From Selaginella moellendorffii (taxonomy: Eukaryota > Streptophyta > Lycopodiopsida > Selaginellales > Selaginellaceae): DNA of 64,000 nt. Shown here piece by piece: positions 23,154 through 32,244 of this stretch. Position numbers and translations under genes: made by a program. Every line of letters starts with the position of its first letter. Position 1 is the stretch's first letter. A model generated the notes under the pieces. It saw nothing but the letters and a program-made list of their open reading frames with translations, was not told where the DNA came from and ran no database searches. The stretch covers positions 770,394 through 834,393 of the forward strand of contig NW_003314341.1 of assembly GCF_000143415.4 (NCBI RefSeq). The letters run 5' to 3'.

Positions 23154-25567
23154 ATGGCTCTTAAGGAGTGCGGCTTGGCGTTTTGGGCCGACTCCATGGC
23201 CTCCCGTAATGGCGCCGGCAGATTTGTGAGAGACGAGTCCGCCGCTTTGAAGGTGCTGATTGATTGTATTTGTTTTTGTTGTCATGTGTGAAAGTTCCAT
23301 CGAATTCTGCGTATCTATATAGGAGGTTTGCAGCGAGCACGAGGACGCAAGCGAAGGGCGCGTGGTGGAATCGCTGAGCCATATTGGTGTGGAGAACAAA
23401 TGGTGCCTCTTTGTTCCCACTGGCTCGTTTCCTCCCGCTCGGGCAAAGGTAGGTTGCAGCCTTGCAGATTTTCTCAACAAGGTGTGTTTTGTGTGCACAG
23501 CATGCTGCCTTGTCCGTGGGACGTAGAATGTTCGTGCTGGGTGGCGTCTCGGCTGGCGGCATCCTCGATGATGTTCAGGTCTTGTTTAGTATCTTCTTAA
23601 GACGAGATGATCTGAATCCTAAGCTTGCACAGGTGTTTCACGCTGAGAGGGGTGTTTGGCTTCAGCTCGGCTGTGGATCTGTACCTTCACTCTACAGTCC
23701 ATCCAGATCTATACCCGTCGATGCTCGAGGGCCCCGTTGTGTTGGTCACTGCTTGGTAATGTTTCAAGTTCTAGAAGAGATTGAAAGCTGGCACTTATCA
23801 ATCAAGCTGCCAGGCGTTCTGGGAGACTAAACTTCTTGTAATTGGTGGACGGATCGAGCCGAAGTCAAAGAAACTTAGAGGTAACTTGTCCCTCAACCTT
23901 GTTCCGATTGATAACACACCTGTCCTGTTTTAGCTTTCGCTCTGGACTTGGAGTCGCAATCCTGGTCCGTACTTGCTCCCGAAGGAGAAGTTCCAGTAAC
24001 TTACTTTAAGATTTCCTTTGAAGGGCTGGGTCCAATTTACTGAAAAATATTTTTGTGTGCTCAGGTAGCACGCACGGGGCAGAGTGTAGTCCAAGTAGGC
24101 TCCTCGTTGATCATATTTGGTGGTGAGGACAGCAAGGGGCAGATGCTGAATGACTTGCATATACTAAACCTTAAGACGCTAGTCTGGCGTCCACCCAAGA
24201 CCAGGCAAGCATCGTTGATGATGAGAGAGTGCTTTCCATTCGTCTAACATAAGCGAGCATCTCGCAGTGGCTCAAAGCCTTCTCCTCGGAGAGGTCACTC
24301 TGCAGTTTGTTATAACGAACGATATATGCTAGTTTATGGAGGAAAGGCTCAGGGGAACTACTACAATGACATCTACGTTCTCGACTTGCAAAATGTGCAT
24401 TCAGTTTAGTTTACTCCAGTGCTTATGAAGATTTTGTCTTTCAGATGGAATGGAGCAAGGAGAAACCAAGAGGAACGGTGCCATCCCCTCGAGCAGGTCA
24501 TGCTGGAGTGATGGTTGGATCCAAGTGGTACATTGTTGGAGGTGAATACAAAGGAGGTGGTAAGTGTCATACTCTATACGTTTCAAATCCTTCTAAAATT
24601 CCCAAGGAATTGCCAGAGGTTTTAGAGACAATGGCATTCAACGTAGATTCCGGGAATTGGCAAACTGTGACTACTGTGCAGCCTGGTACTCCCCTTGCGA
24701 ACGACGTAGGCGCCTCACCCGGCTTTGAATATGATGCTTTAAACTTGCAATTTCGTGTGCTATGTAGGGCATTAGCCTCGTCAAGGTTCGCACCAAAGGA
24801 AAGGTCTTTTTGTTGGTGTTTGGAGGCCATGGTGCAATTCTAAGCAATCAGGTAAACGGATTGACCAAAATTCTTGTGCAAACGATAACGTCCGATTCAG
24901 ATCTTTGTCATGATGATCAGTAATAGCAGCAAAACTGTTCCTGTCGTGTCCAAGCGAGACGAGATCATCAAAGAGCTACATGACGACTTTTCCGCTTCTT
25001 CCTTGCCGTTCAGCTTTACAAGTGGCTCTTTGAATGCCAGAGGCTTGGATCAAAATCAACCACCACAGGGAGCAGACAATTCCGCTGTCGACGTAATTGA
25101 GGAGCTGGTTCGTGAATTTCCCGGTTTTGCTCCCAACCTTGTTTTTGTTGCATTACGTGCAGGAGTCCTCTGTGCCGAGTTTGTCCAGTGAAGGGGACAG
25201 TCTGTCCACGCGACCCGAGAACAAGCAGCAGCAACTCGAGCTGGCGGAGGCACTCACTCGAGCATTGACAGAGAAACAAGAGATTGAAAAGCGTTTGGAA
25301 GAAGCATTGATACTCGTAGAGGAGCTCAAATTAGAGAGGAAGGGGGCTTCTTCATTAAACGACCAGAGGAATACCATGGAAGAGGGCAGCGGCAGTAGCA
25401 AGGACAAGGACATTGATGAGGACGATTTGCAAGAACAGTTGCGAGAGTCACAACAGCAAATTGTGTTTGCAGTGAGGAAGCAAGCAGTGGCGGAGAGGAA
25501 GCTGTTGGGTGCCTTAAGAGAAAACAGAGAACTGAGAAAGAAACTGCTTCACCAGGTCCAGGTGTGA
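23154..25567 (+). CDS. kelch-repeat protein with C-terminal coiled coil (kelch-ACBP-like without the ACB domain)
   Basis: Exons: 23154-23252, 23323-23448, 23501-23578, 23633-23755, 23814-23880, 23934-23995, 24065-24204, 24268-24394, 24445-24559, 24617-24705, 24768-24851, 24901-25107, 25163-25567 (573 aa). Kelch blades: ARAKHAACLVRGRRMFVLGG, GHCLAFWETKLLVIGGR, RTGQSVVQVGSSLIIFGG, RRGHSAVCYNERYMLVYGG, RAGHAGVMVGSKWYIVGG, VFLLVFGGHGAIL. A long coiled coil (LELAEALTRAL ... ENRELRKKLLHQ) ends the protein. This architecture matches the C-terminal part of plant kelch-type acyl-CoA-binding proteins and their relatives that lack the acyl-CoA-binding domain; no such domain is visible here. The intron at 24205-24267 has a GC donor (CAG|GCAAGC). 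Function uncertain: protein scaffold or lipid signalling. Confidence 0.88.
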
Positions 25568-26220
25568 AATGATGTGATAGTAGCATTCCATTTATTTATT
25601 TATTTAAATTTAATATTTAAACTGAATTGATTGTTGAAAATGAAAATGAATTGATTGTTAATAGTAAACATTAAAATAATTTACAAAATACAGTAATGAT
25701 TTGTTTATTTATTTAAGGCTTTAATTAGTTAATAAAAATGTAGAAGTATTTGTAAAATTTAAAACTTAATTCAGAATGTGAACTAAAATTTTAAATTCAT
25801 AATATTAAAATAGAGAAAGTTAATAAGTAAAAATATAGTTTTATATATAAATGTAAATTCCACACTATTTTACAACTGATTGATAGTGAATAAATAGTAA
25901 TTTATCTATTTTTTATAATCTAATTAATTTACCTACAATTAATAAATTTATTATAACGTTTATTATTATGAAAAACAACAATTTAAAAGATATAAAATTA
26001 TTGTTATTATTATTACAAACTCATATCTTACATCAACTTTATATTTTAGAATTGATTTAAAGAAATCAGTTTTACTTTTGAAAGTGTGAATAAGGAAAAA
26101 ATAAACTAAAGCTAACTTGAACACAGAAATACAAGTATTTGTACCTTTATCGAAGACATAAATTAGAGAAAGGTTCTTTATTTTTATTTTTAAAAATGCT
26201 TAGTATACTCAAACCTAGGC
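25568..26220. other. AT-rich intergenic island
   Basis: About 650 bp of strongly AT-rich sequence (many TTTATTTATTTA and AATTAATTTA runs), in sharp contrast to the GC-rich surroundings. No ORF, terminal repeat or duplication at its edges was recognised. It lies between the 3' end of the kelch gene and the start of ATP23, so it holds the terminator of one and the promoter of the other. Confidence 0.7.
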
Positions 26221-26232
26221 TTCCTCTAGGTC

Positions 26233-27004
26233 ATGGAAGACGAGGTAGCCAAGAAAATCTATGGCACCAGCGTCGAGCGCTGCGAGAAGCTGGTGGCCAA
26301 CACCCTCAAGCGAAGTGAGTGAGTGGTCGTGTTTGTGGGTCTCCTCAGTTGCTGACTTGCCACAGATCCCACTGTCCATTTTCTGCGGGAGGCCCTGGAC
26401 AAGGCGGGCTGCAGCACCGGGAGCAACTTCTTCAAGGTGGAGGAATGCGAGCAAAAGGTCGCGGGCGGGTTCCAGTCCGATAAGGGTGTGGGTAGGCATC
26501 GCATCGTTGGTGACGCGGACACAAACGCGAGCGCTCCTCTCTTGTAGTGATTTGCAGCAACCGCGTCGGGTTTCAGCAGGAGGTAGACGCGATCTTGGCG
26601 CACGAACTCATCCATGCCTACGATCACTGCCGTGCCAGGAACTTGGACTGGACCAACTGCGAGCACCACGCTTGTAGCGAGGTGCGTACAACGTTTCTGT
26701 GCTGTTGCTAACTTGTGCTGGCGACCGTATATCTAGATTCGTGCTGCAAATCTTAGCGGCGACTGCCGCTTCAAACAGGAGTTCAACCGAGGAAACTTTG
26801 GGATCCAAAAGCATCAGCAGGCAAGCGTTGATTGAGAGTTGAGTTTCTCGGCTTCATGCTGCCATGCAGGTGTGCGTTAGGAGGAGGGCCAATCTGTCGG
26901 TGGCTATGAACCCACACTGCAGCAAAGCGGAGGCGGCATCAGCCGTGGATAGAGTGTGGAACACTTGTTACAGGGACACGCGACCATTCGAAAGAGCCCC
27001 GTGA
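26233..27004 (+). CDS. ATP23: mitochondrial inner membrane protease ATP23 homologue
   Basis: Zinc metalloprotease and chaperone of the intermembrane space that in yeast matures ATP synthase subunit 6. Exons: 26233-26314, 26366-26491, 26548-26681, 26737-26820, 26870-27004 (186 aa). The HEXXH catalytic motif is intact ([16 protein letters not shown]), preceded by [12 protein letters not shown]. The Cys-rich pattern ([36 protein letters not shown]) matches the twin-Cys proteins of that compartment. No cleavable presequence is seen, as usual for the family. Intron 4 has a GC donor (CAG|GCAAGC). The 3' part is duplicated as a fragment at 28560-28718. Confidence 0.93.
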
Positions 27005-27009
27005 GAAAA

Positions 27010-27345
27010 TCCAAAACAAAGAGAGGAATAACTTGAGCCACCTGAGCATCACACTGGAGCGTCTCCGACTATAGTTTTGTCAGCCACCATTGTTTCGTCC
27101 ATGGCACCAACTGGATGGCTTCCGAGACCTGTAAGTTTTTGCACCGAAACTTGGAAACAATCACCTTTTTAGTCGCTTCTGCCTCAGAGTATGGCGTCCA
27201 GTATTCCTGGATCCTGGCCACACTTGTTGCCAAGGCCTTCATGGATCTTAATCGTCTCAAGGCAACACGCTGCCTCGACCGCTGCCTCGCGAAACCTGCA
27301 TGGACAAGCTTTCATCCACGAATCGGTCTCTGCTTCATTTTCTCG
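27010..27345 (-). pseudogene. CHMP7 fragment (duplicate of 28960-29300)
   Basis: Minus-strand sequence recalls exons 6 and 7 of the intact CHMP7: LRSMKALATS, ARIQE, EATKKV, VSEAIQL, with deletions, a stop and lost splice context. It follows the intact ATP23 directly, in the same order and orientation as the ATP23 fragment and intact CHMP7 at 28560-30286, so it is the decayed half of a block duplication. Confidence 0.82.
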
Positions 27346-27533
27346 CTGGAGTGGATTTAACGACTAGCTTCCTGCATATCTCATTAGGAATATCTTGTCC
27401 TTGCTGCTCTTTAAAACGTAGACTTGTGCAAAGCACATTGTGCGAATATACTGTACTGTGACTGGCGGGAGAATCAAGAGCGACCCTTGCGGGGAAAACC
27501 CTCGCAACATTTGTGGGTAAAACCCTTGTAGAA

Positions 27534-28469
27534 ATGGCTGGGAAGCATGATGGGGCTGGAGGCAGTGGAAAGCTTGAAGACGGCACAGGCTTGTATGAGG
27601 TATAAAATATCTATTCTTCCAGTTTTGCATTCTTCCAATCATTCCATTTTTGCTTATGGTCGCTGTAGATTCTTGGAGTCTCAAGGACAGCATTAAGTGA
27701 CGAGATACGAAAGGCTTACCTCAATCGATCACTGGAGTTGCATCCAGACAAGAATCCAGGAAATAAGGTTTCTTGTAGCAAATGATCTCTTGTTTATCTC
27801 TTTTTATTTCCCAGGATGCCATGGGAAACTTCCAAAGGCTCCATAATGCCTTCAAGATCTTGAGTGATCCCAATAAGAGGGCTATTTATGACCAAATGGG
27901 CATTGTAAGTTCTTTGTTTATTATTTCTCTTATGGTTTCTTCATCTTGCCAGGAAATGGGAGATTCTTACCCATCAGTGTATGAGCTCTCCAGAAGAAGC
28001 AATCAAGTATGAAACTACTAATAAACTCTACACTTCCTGATAAATTAATAATTTTTTTTATAATAGCGAGTGACATTGGATGATATCGAAAGTTTCCATG
28101 ACGATTATAGAGGTTCAGAGGCTGAGACGAAAGACCTCAAAGACTTGTATACAAAGCATGACGGTGATATGGACGAGTAAGCAAAGAATTTCTTACTGCA
28201 TACTCAAAATCAAAATTGTTCCATGCCAGGGTATTTGCACATCTTATGTGTTCGAAGCCGAGCGAGGACTCTGATCGTTTTATGGGAGTGATTGACGAGG
28301 CAATTTCTTCAGGTATGTAGTTTCATGCTTTATTTCAGAGTTTATTTTCTTGTTTCATTTAGGCGAGCTAATGGAGACACCTGAATATCGAATGTGGAAA
28401 CATCTCGTCTCTGAAGAAATTCCGGAAGAATGCTCATCTCAAACTTATGAAGTGGAGTCACATCTCTAG
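27534..28469 (+). CDS. DNAJC9-like J-domain protein, C-terminally short
   Basis: HSP40 co-chaperone of the DNAJC9 family (nuclear, recruits HSP70 to histones in animals). Exons: 27534-27599, 27669-27767, 27815-27904, 27953-28006, 28067-28176, 28230-28312, 28363-28469 (202 aa). J domain from about residue 21 ([11 protein letters not shown]) with the catalytic HPD in [10 protein letters not shown], then [17 protein letters not shown]. The family-specific region follows: [48 protein letters not shown]. Plant relatives usually continue for roughly 60-100 residues with a basic tail; here a stop comes right after YEVESHL, about 90 bp before the start of the duplicated ATP23 fragment. The tail was probably lost when the neighbouring block was duplicated. 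Still likely functional in its J domain. Confidence 0.88.
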
Positions 28470-28559
28470 GTTTTATATTTATTTTGCGTACTCAGGTTGT
28501 GATACTTCGTTATGGTTGTGATCTTTAGCTTGCCACTGATCAATAGATTCGTGACGACC

Positions 28560-28718
28560 AGGAAACTTTGGAGCAGCAGGGTGCTGCAAATCTTAGTGGT
28601 GACTGCAGAAGTGTGCGTTAATCTCGGTCCCACACTGCAGCAAAGCGTCGGCTGTGGATATAGAACACTTGGTTATGGGGACATGCGACCGTTCAAAAGA
28701 CAAAATCCTTGTGCCACC
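28560..28718 (+). pseudogene. ATP23 3' fragment
   Basis: Resembles ATP23 exons 4 and 5 and the downstream flank: GTGCTGCAAATCTTAG, CCCACACTGCAGCAAAGCG, GAACACTTG and GACATGCGACCGTTC are shared with 26740-27000. The exon 4 core is deleted, and the protease motif exon is absent. Second copy of the ATP23-CHMP7 block. Confidence 0.82.
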
Positions 28719-30286
28719 TCAGGCCGATGCTACCTGCAAGTTTGAAAAGCCTTCCACCACCAAAGCAACTTCCTCATCCGGTCTAGAGATTGTCCCTGCC
28801 AGCTCTTCTTTGTGTCCTCCCGGTTCTTGGCTAACCTCCTCCTCGAGGCTGGCGATCTCTTGTAGCAGATCCTCATCTTCAACAGCGTCGATGCTCGCCG
28901 AGCCACCTGCGACACGGCACATCGGTAAAACTAGCCACCACAAACGTAAAACTACATCACCTAGAGCGTCTCCGACTAGTTTCGTCAGCACCATTGCTTC
29001 GTCCATCTCCTTGAGTTGCTCGTGCACTTCTTCCAGAGTAACGTGGTGTTCTCTCATGGCGCGGTTCCCTAGCTGGATGGCTTCCGAGACCTGAGCACAC
29101 CCTCCTGTAAGATTTTGCACCAAAAATTGGGAACAAACACCTTTTTAGTCGCTTCTGCATCAGAGATGGCGTCCAGTATCTCCTGGATCCTGGCCATGAG
29201 GTCCGCACACTTGTCCCGGCTGCTTGCCAAGACCTTCATGGATCTCAAGTGTCTCAAGGCAACACGCTTGTCTTTAGCCCCGACCGCAGCCTCGCGAAGC
29301 CTGCATAGACAAGTCACGCATGGAGATCGAGCAGCTCACGGAACTCACTGTGAAACTCGCTGGTCAAGAGCATCCAACCTCTGCTTCATCTTCTCGCTGG
29401 TCCAGTGGAGCTGCAACATGTGGTAATCCACTTGGTTCAAGGCAGACACACAAGACTGCACCAGTGATATCTTGAGCCCCTGCTTGCGCGCTCTTTAGAC
29501 GACGACAGACTTGCCCGTGTTACCTCAATCAGCTCATCCCTTTCGTCGATGCAAACGTGTCGAGCCAGCTTCTTGTCAAGCAGGTAGTGCATTGCAGCTT
29601 TGGCGTCGTCGGTGTCGCCAAACAGCCCCACAAACGACTTCATGGTCACAATGCAGTCCGATTTCCAGCTTGTGTCAGCTAGAGTTTTGCAGACGTGCGC
29701 CACCCTTTCCTGCCAAGGTGCTTGATCAGAAAGACACAAGGAGAAGTCTAGCATTACCTTGAGAAGAACGGTGACGACTAGTCTGCCACCCACGGCAGTG
29801 TCGATGGTGTCCTTGGCCGTTTGGAAACCCAGCGCCCATGCCAGAGCCCGTCCCAGGCTTGAAGTTTGCTGCTGCCGCTCCTGCTGTTCCAATGCCTGGA
29901 GTTCTCCAGACCGCAGCATTTCACGCTGTTCCATCCCAGGATATGAATCCAAAAGAGAAACAGTTTAAGAATACTGACTAGGACATCGTTCAGGCACAAG
30001 GGCAGTAGTCCACCGCGTAGAAACCATCGCAGTTGCACCTGTGCCACAGCGTGCTTTAGGCTATAGCTAGAAATGAGAATCCCATACTCACTTCCCGGCC
30101 GTCAATGACAATGAGGCCCAGGTGACGAGCCAGCTTGACGATGAGCGCTCGCCAGAAGTCGAGCCGTCCCTGCCAATCCTCGCGCTGCCCGGAGAAGGCC
30201 TTGAACAGCGCATCCACCTTGACGTCGTCCTCCGCCCAGCCGGGCACCTCGCGCTCCACCAGCGCCCTCACCTCCACCTCGCTCAT
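28719..30286 (-). CDS. CHMP7: CHMP7-type ESCRT-III protein (SNF7 family)
   Basis: ESCRT-III factor with a winged-helix N-terminus and SNF7 core; in other eukaryotes it acts in nuclear envelope sealing and endosomal sorting. Exons on minus: 30286-30092, 30038-29979, 29895-29758, 29709-29524, 29479-29349, 29300-29141, 29090-28961, 28906-28719 (395 aa). N-terminus: VPGWAEDDVKVDALFKAFSG, RHLGLIVIDGREVQLRWF, RGGLLPLCLNDVL. The SNF7 core is helical and charged: WTSEKMKQRLDALDQRV, DKRVALRHLRSMK, DAISDAEATKKVSEAIQLG. An acidic C-terminus (SASIDAVEDEDLLQEIASLE) is consistent with a MIM-like helix. Intron 2 was placed at 29896-29978, the only canonical choice that keeps frame. Start codon is 54 bp from that of the divergent gene at 30341. 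Confidence 0.92.
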
Positions 30287-30340
30287 ATCATAACTTGTGC
30301 TCCTCGCTAGGGCAAAGCTCTCTCTCTCTCTCGCTCTCTC
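30287..30340. promoter_or_regulatory. 54-bp bidirectional start-to-start interval
   Basis: The whole space between the CHMP7 ATG (minus, 30286) and the EGY-like ATG (plus, 30341). It contains a CT microsatellite (about 30318-30339) directly before the plus-strand ATG. It is too short for two separate core promoters plus 5' UTRs, so the transcripts probably start inside the opposite gene or overlap. Confidence 0.6.
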
Positions 30341-32140
30341 ATGGCTGCAGTGGTGGTCACGTTTGCGCCGTGGCGGGCGAGGAGGGTGGTGGCGCAGCCG
30401 AGGAGACACCAGTGTTGCCGAGCCCAGGAGGAGCAACAACAAGGTGGGCAAGGACAAGGCAGCGATGGAGACGAGAAGCAGCAGTCTTCTGTGAAAATGG
30501 AGGTGTCTAGCTCGGTGATGCGGATGTTCCAAGGAAGAGACGATGGGGCTGCTGGTGGCGGGCTGATTGAAGCCAACGAGCGCAAGCGGAAGAAGAAGAA
30601 CAAGGAGATGGAGCAGTCGTATGAGATGATGGGCTTTGTGAGGGAGGAGCTGTTTGGCAAGACCGATATCTACATTCCAAGGCACGACAATCTCTTCCCT
30701 CTCCTGGTAGCAACTTTCGCAACCGTGTACGCTGACGACGACGAAGACGATGGCAACGACGATCGCTTCTCAATCTCGAGCAGCAGCAGCAGCAGCAGCA
30801 GCAGCAGTGGCTTGTCACGGTTGAAGGCGGTGGTGGACAGGGACGTGGCGCGATTCAAGGCCAGATCACTGCTAGCGTCGGGTTTGTTCTGCGACTTGAA
30901 TGGGGAGCCTCTCAACAGCGTCTCTCACACCGACATGAGGTTCGAGAGGTGGTTTGTGCTGTCCATGTACGTCAAGTTCAAGCTCTGGTGGAAAGGTCCA
31001 TCCGCGGCGGCGGAGCTCGCCCTCGACTACGCCTACAGGATGTCCAACTTCATCCTGGACGCTGACGGAGAGCTCGGCCGCGTCCTGGACACTGTGTCCG
31101 CGGGCTTGCCATCGCGGCGCCTCGCAGTCCGCTATGGAAGGCTCTGCCTGCTATCCTCACCCACCAGCATCAACGCCGCCACCCTCCAGAGCCAGCTCCA
31201 GAGCGAGCTGGACAAGAGAAACCGCGGCTGGGCTGCCTTTGTCCTCAACGCTGGCGCTGCGGGTGCTGGTGGTGGCGATCAAGTCGCATGCTTGCTCACA
31301 CACTGCACGTCCCTCATCTTCCTCCACCTCCCGGAGCGCCAGGCCGCCGCGATCTCCTACTTCATGCTAGCCTGGGCCGCCGCTAGCAGTGCCAACTTGT
31401 CAATGCCGTCACCCTCGCTGTGGCAGTGCGTGCCTCCTCTCGGCCTGCTAGCCGTCGTTGCCGGCGGTACGCTGCTGCGGAGGGCCGTGGCGTCGCTCTA
31501 CGGCGTCCTGTGGGCCGTGACGCCGCTCTTCGTGCTCCCGGTTCCTCAGCTCGGTGCCATCCCAACCTTTGTCTACTATCGTGGATGCCTGCCAAACCGG
31601 CGCTGCCTCTTCGACTTGTCCGCCGCCACATCCCTGCTGCAGCTCGCTCTCTCGGCCCTGCTCGTCGCTGCGGGCGCCTCCGCTGCCATGCCCGTCGTCG
31701 AGGTCTCGTCTCGGGCCTTTGCTCACTCGGGCCTGCTCACTTGGATGCTCAAGGAGCTCTCGTCGTCGGTTTGGCCGTGGGAAGGTGACGGAGACCCCGT
31801 GGTGAGCCTGAGTCCCTTGGCGCTCGGTGGCTTGCTGGGATTCAACTTCACGCTCGTCAGCTTGCTCCCTTGTGGCGTCTCCGAGGGTGGCCGCATGCTC
31901 ACCGCGTGCCTGGGAAGGCGCGCGTTTGGCTACGTCTCCGGCTTGACATTTGTTCTGGGTAGTGTGTCGCTCCTGGCCAGCGGCAACACCTGGCTTGGCC
32001 TCTTGTGGGCTTTGTCGTGTGCCAGCATGCCCGAAGACAGCTTTCAGAGGGACGAGGTGTCTGATCCAGGCTTGGCGAGGAAAGCCATGGCACTTCTTCT
32101 CACTCTTGCTGCTCTTGCTTCGCTTGCTCCACACTGGTAG
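30341..32140 (+). CDS. EGY-like site-2-protease family protein, catalytic motif lost
   Basis: Intronless 599-aa ORF. An Arg/Ala/Val-rich start lacking acidic residues (VVVTFAPWRARRVVAQ) looks like a plastid transit peptide. A poly-Ser run is encoded by AGC repeats at 30780-30807. A soluble region follows (ELFGKTDIYIPRHDNLFP), then several hydrophobic segments from about residue 365 on. The order resembles EGY/M50 proteins: PQLGAIPTFVYYRGCLPNRR lies where EGY proteins have GSFGAITR, and LVSLLPCGVSEGGRM where active enzymes have NxxPxxxLDG. The HEXXH zinc motif expected in the second helix is absent (SLYGVLWAVTPLFVLPVP), and the Asp of the third motif is replaced. Probably an inactive thylakoid or envelope member, like EGY3. 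Divergent to CHMP7. Confidence 0.7.
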   Translation: MAAVVVTFAPWRARRVVAQPRRHQCCRAQEEQQQGGQGQGSDGDEKQQSSVKMEVSSSVMRMFQGRDDGAAGGGLIEANERKRKKKNKEMEQSYEMMGFVREELFGKTDIYIPRHDNLFPLLVATFATVYADDDEDDGNDDRFSISSSSSSSSSSSGLSRLKAVVDRDVARFKARSLLASGLFCDLNGEPLNSVSHTDMRFERWFVLSMYVKFKLWWKGPSAAAELALDYAYRMSNFILDADGELGRVLDTVSAGLPSRRLAVRYGRLCLLSSPTSINAATLQSQLQSELDKRNRGWAAFVLNAGAAGAGGGDQVACLLTHCTSLIFLHLPERQAAAISYFMLAWAAASSANLSMPSPSLWQCVPPLGLLAVVAGGTLLRRAVASLYGVLWAVTPLFVLPVPQLGAIPTFVYYRGCLPNRRCLFDLSAATSLLQLALSALLVAAGASAAMPVVEVSSRAFAHSGLLTWMLKELSSSVWPWEGDGDPVVSLSPLALGGLLGFNFTLVSLLPCGVSEGGRMLTACLGRRAFGYVSGLTFVLGSVSLLASGNTWLGLLWALSCASMPEDSFQRDEVSDPGLARKAMALLLTLAALASLAPHW

Positions 32141-32244
32141 AGGGAGAGAGCAACTGGAAGACAGACTTGGTATTCATTCATATAAAAAAACGCGGACAAC
32201 AACAATCGTTCACCAGATTTTTACAAGGCCCGTAGTGAAGACTT

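Noticed and set aside
29896-29978. Apparent frameshift or non-canonical splice in CHMP7 after NDVL
   Set aside because: A canonical GT-AG intron over exactly this stretch (acceptor CTCCAG before GCATTGG) restores frame; the open sequence MDSYPGMEQ is then intronic.
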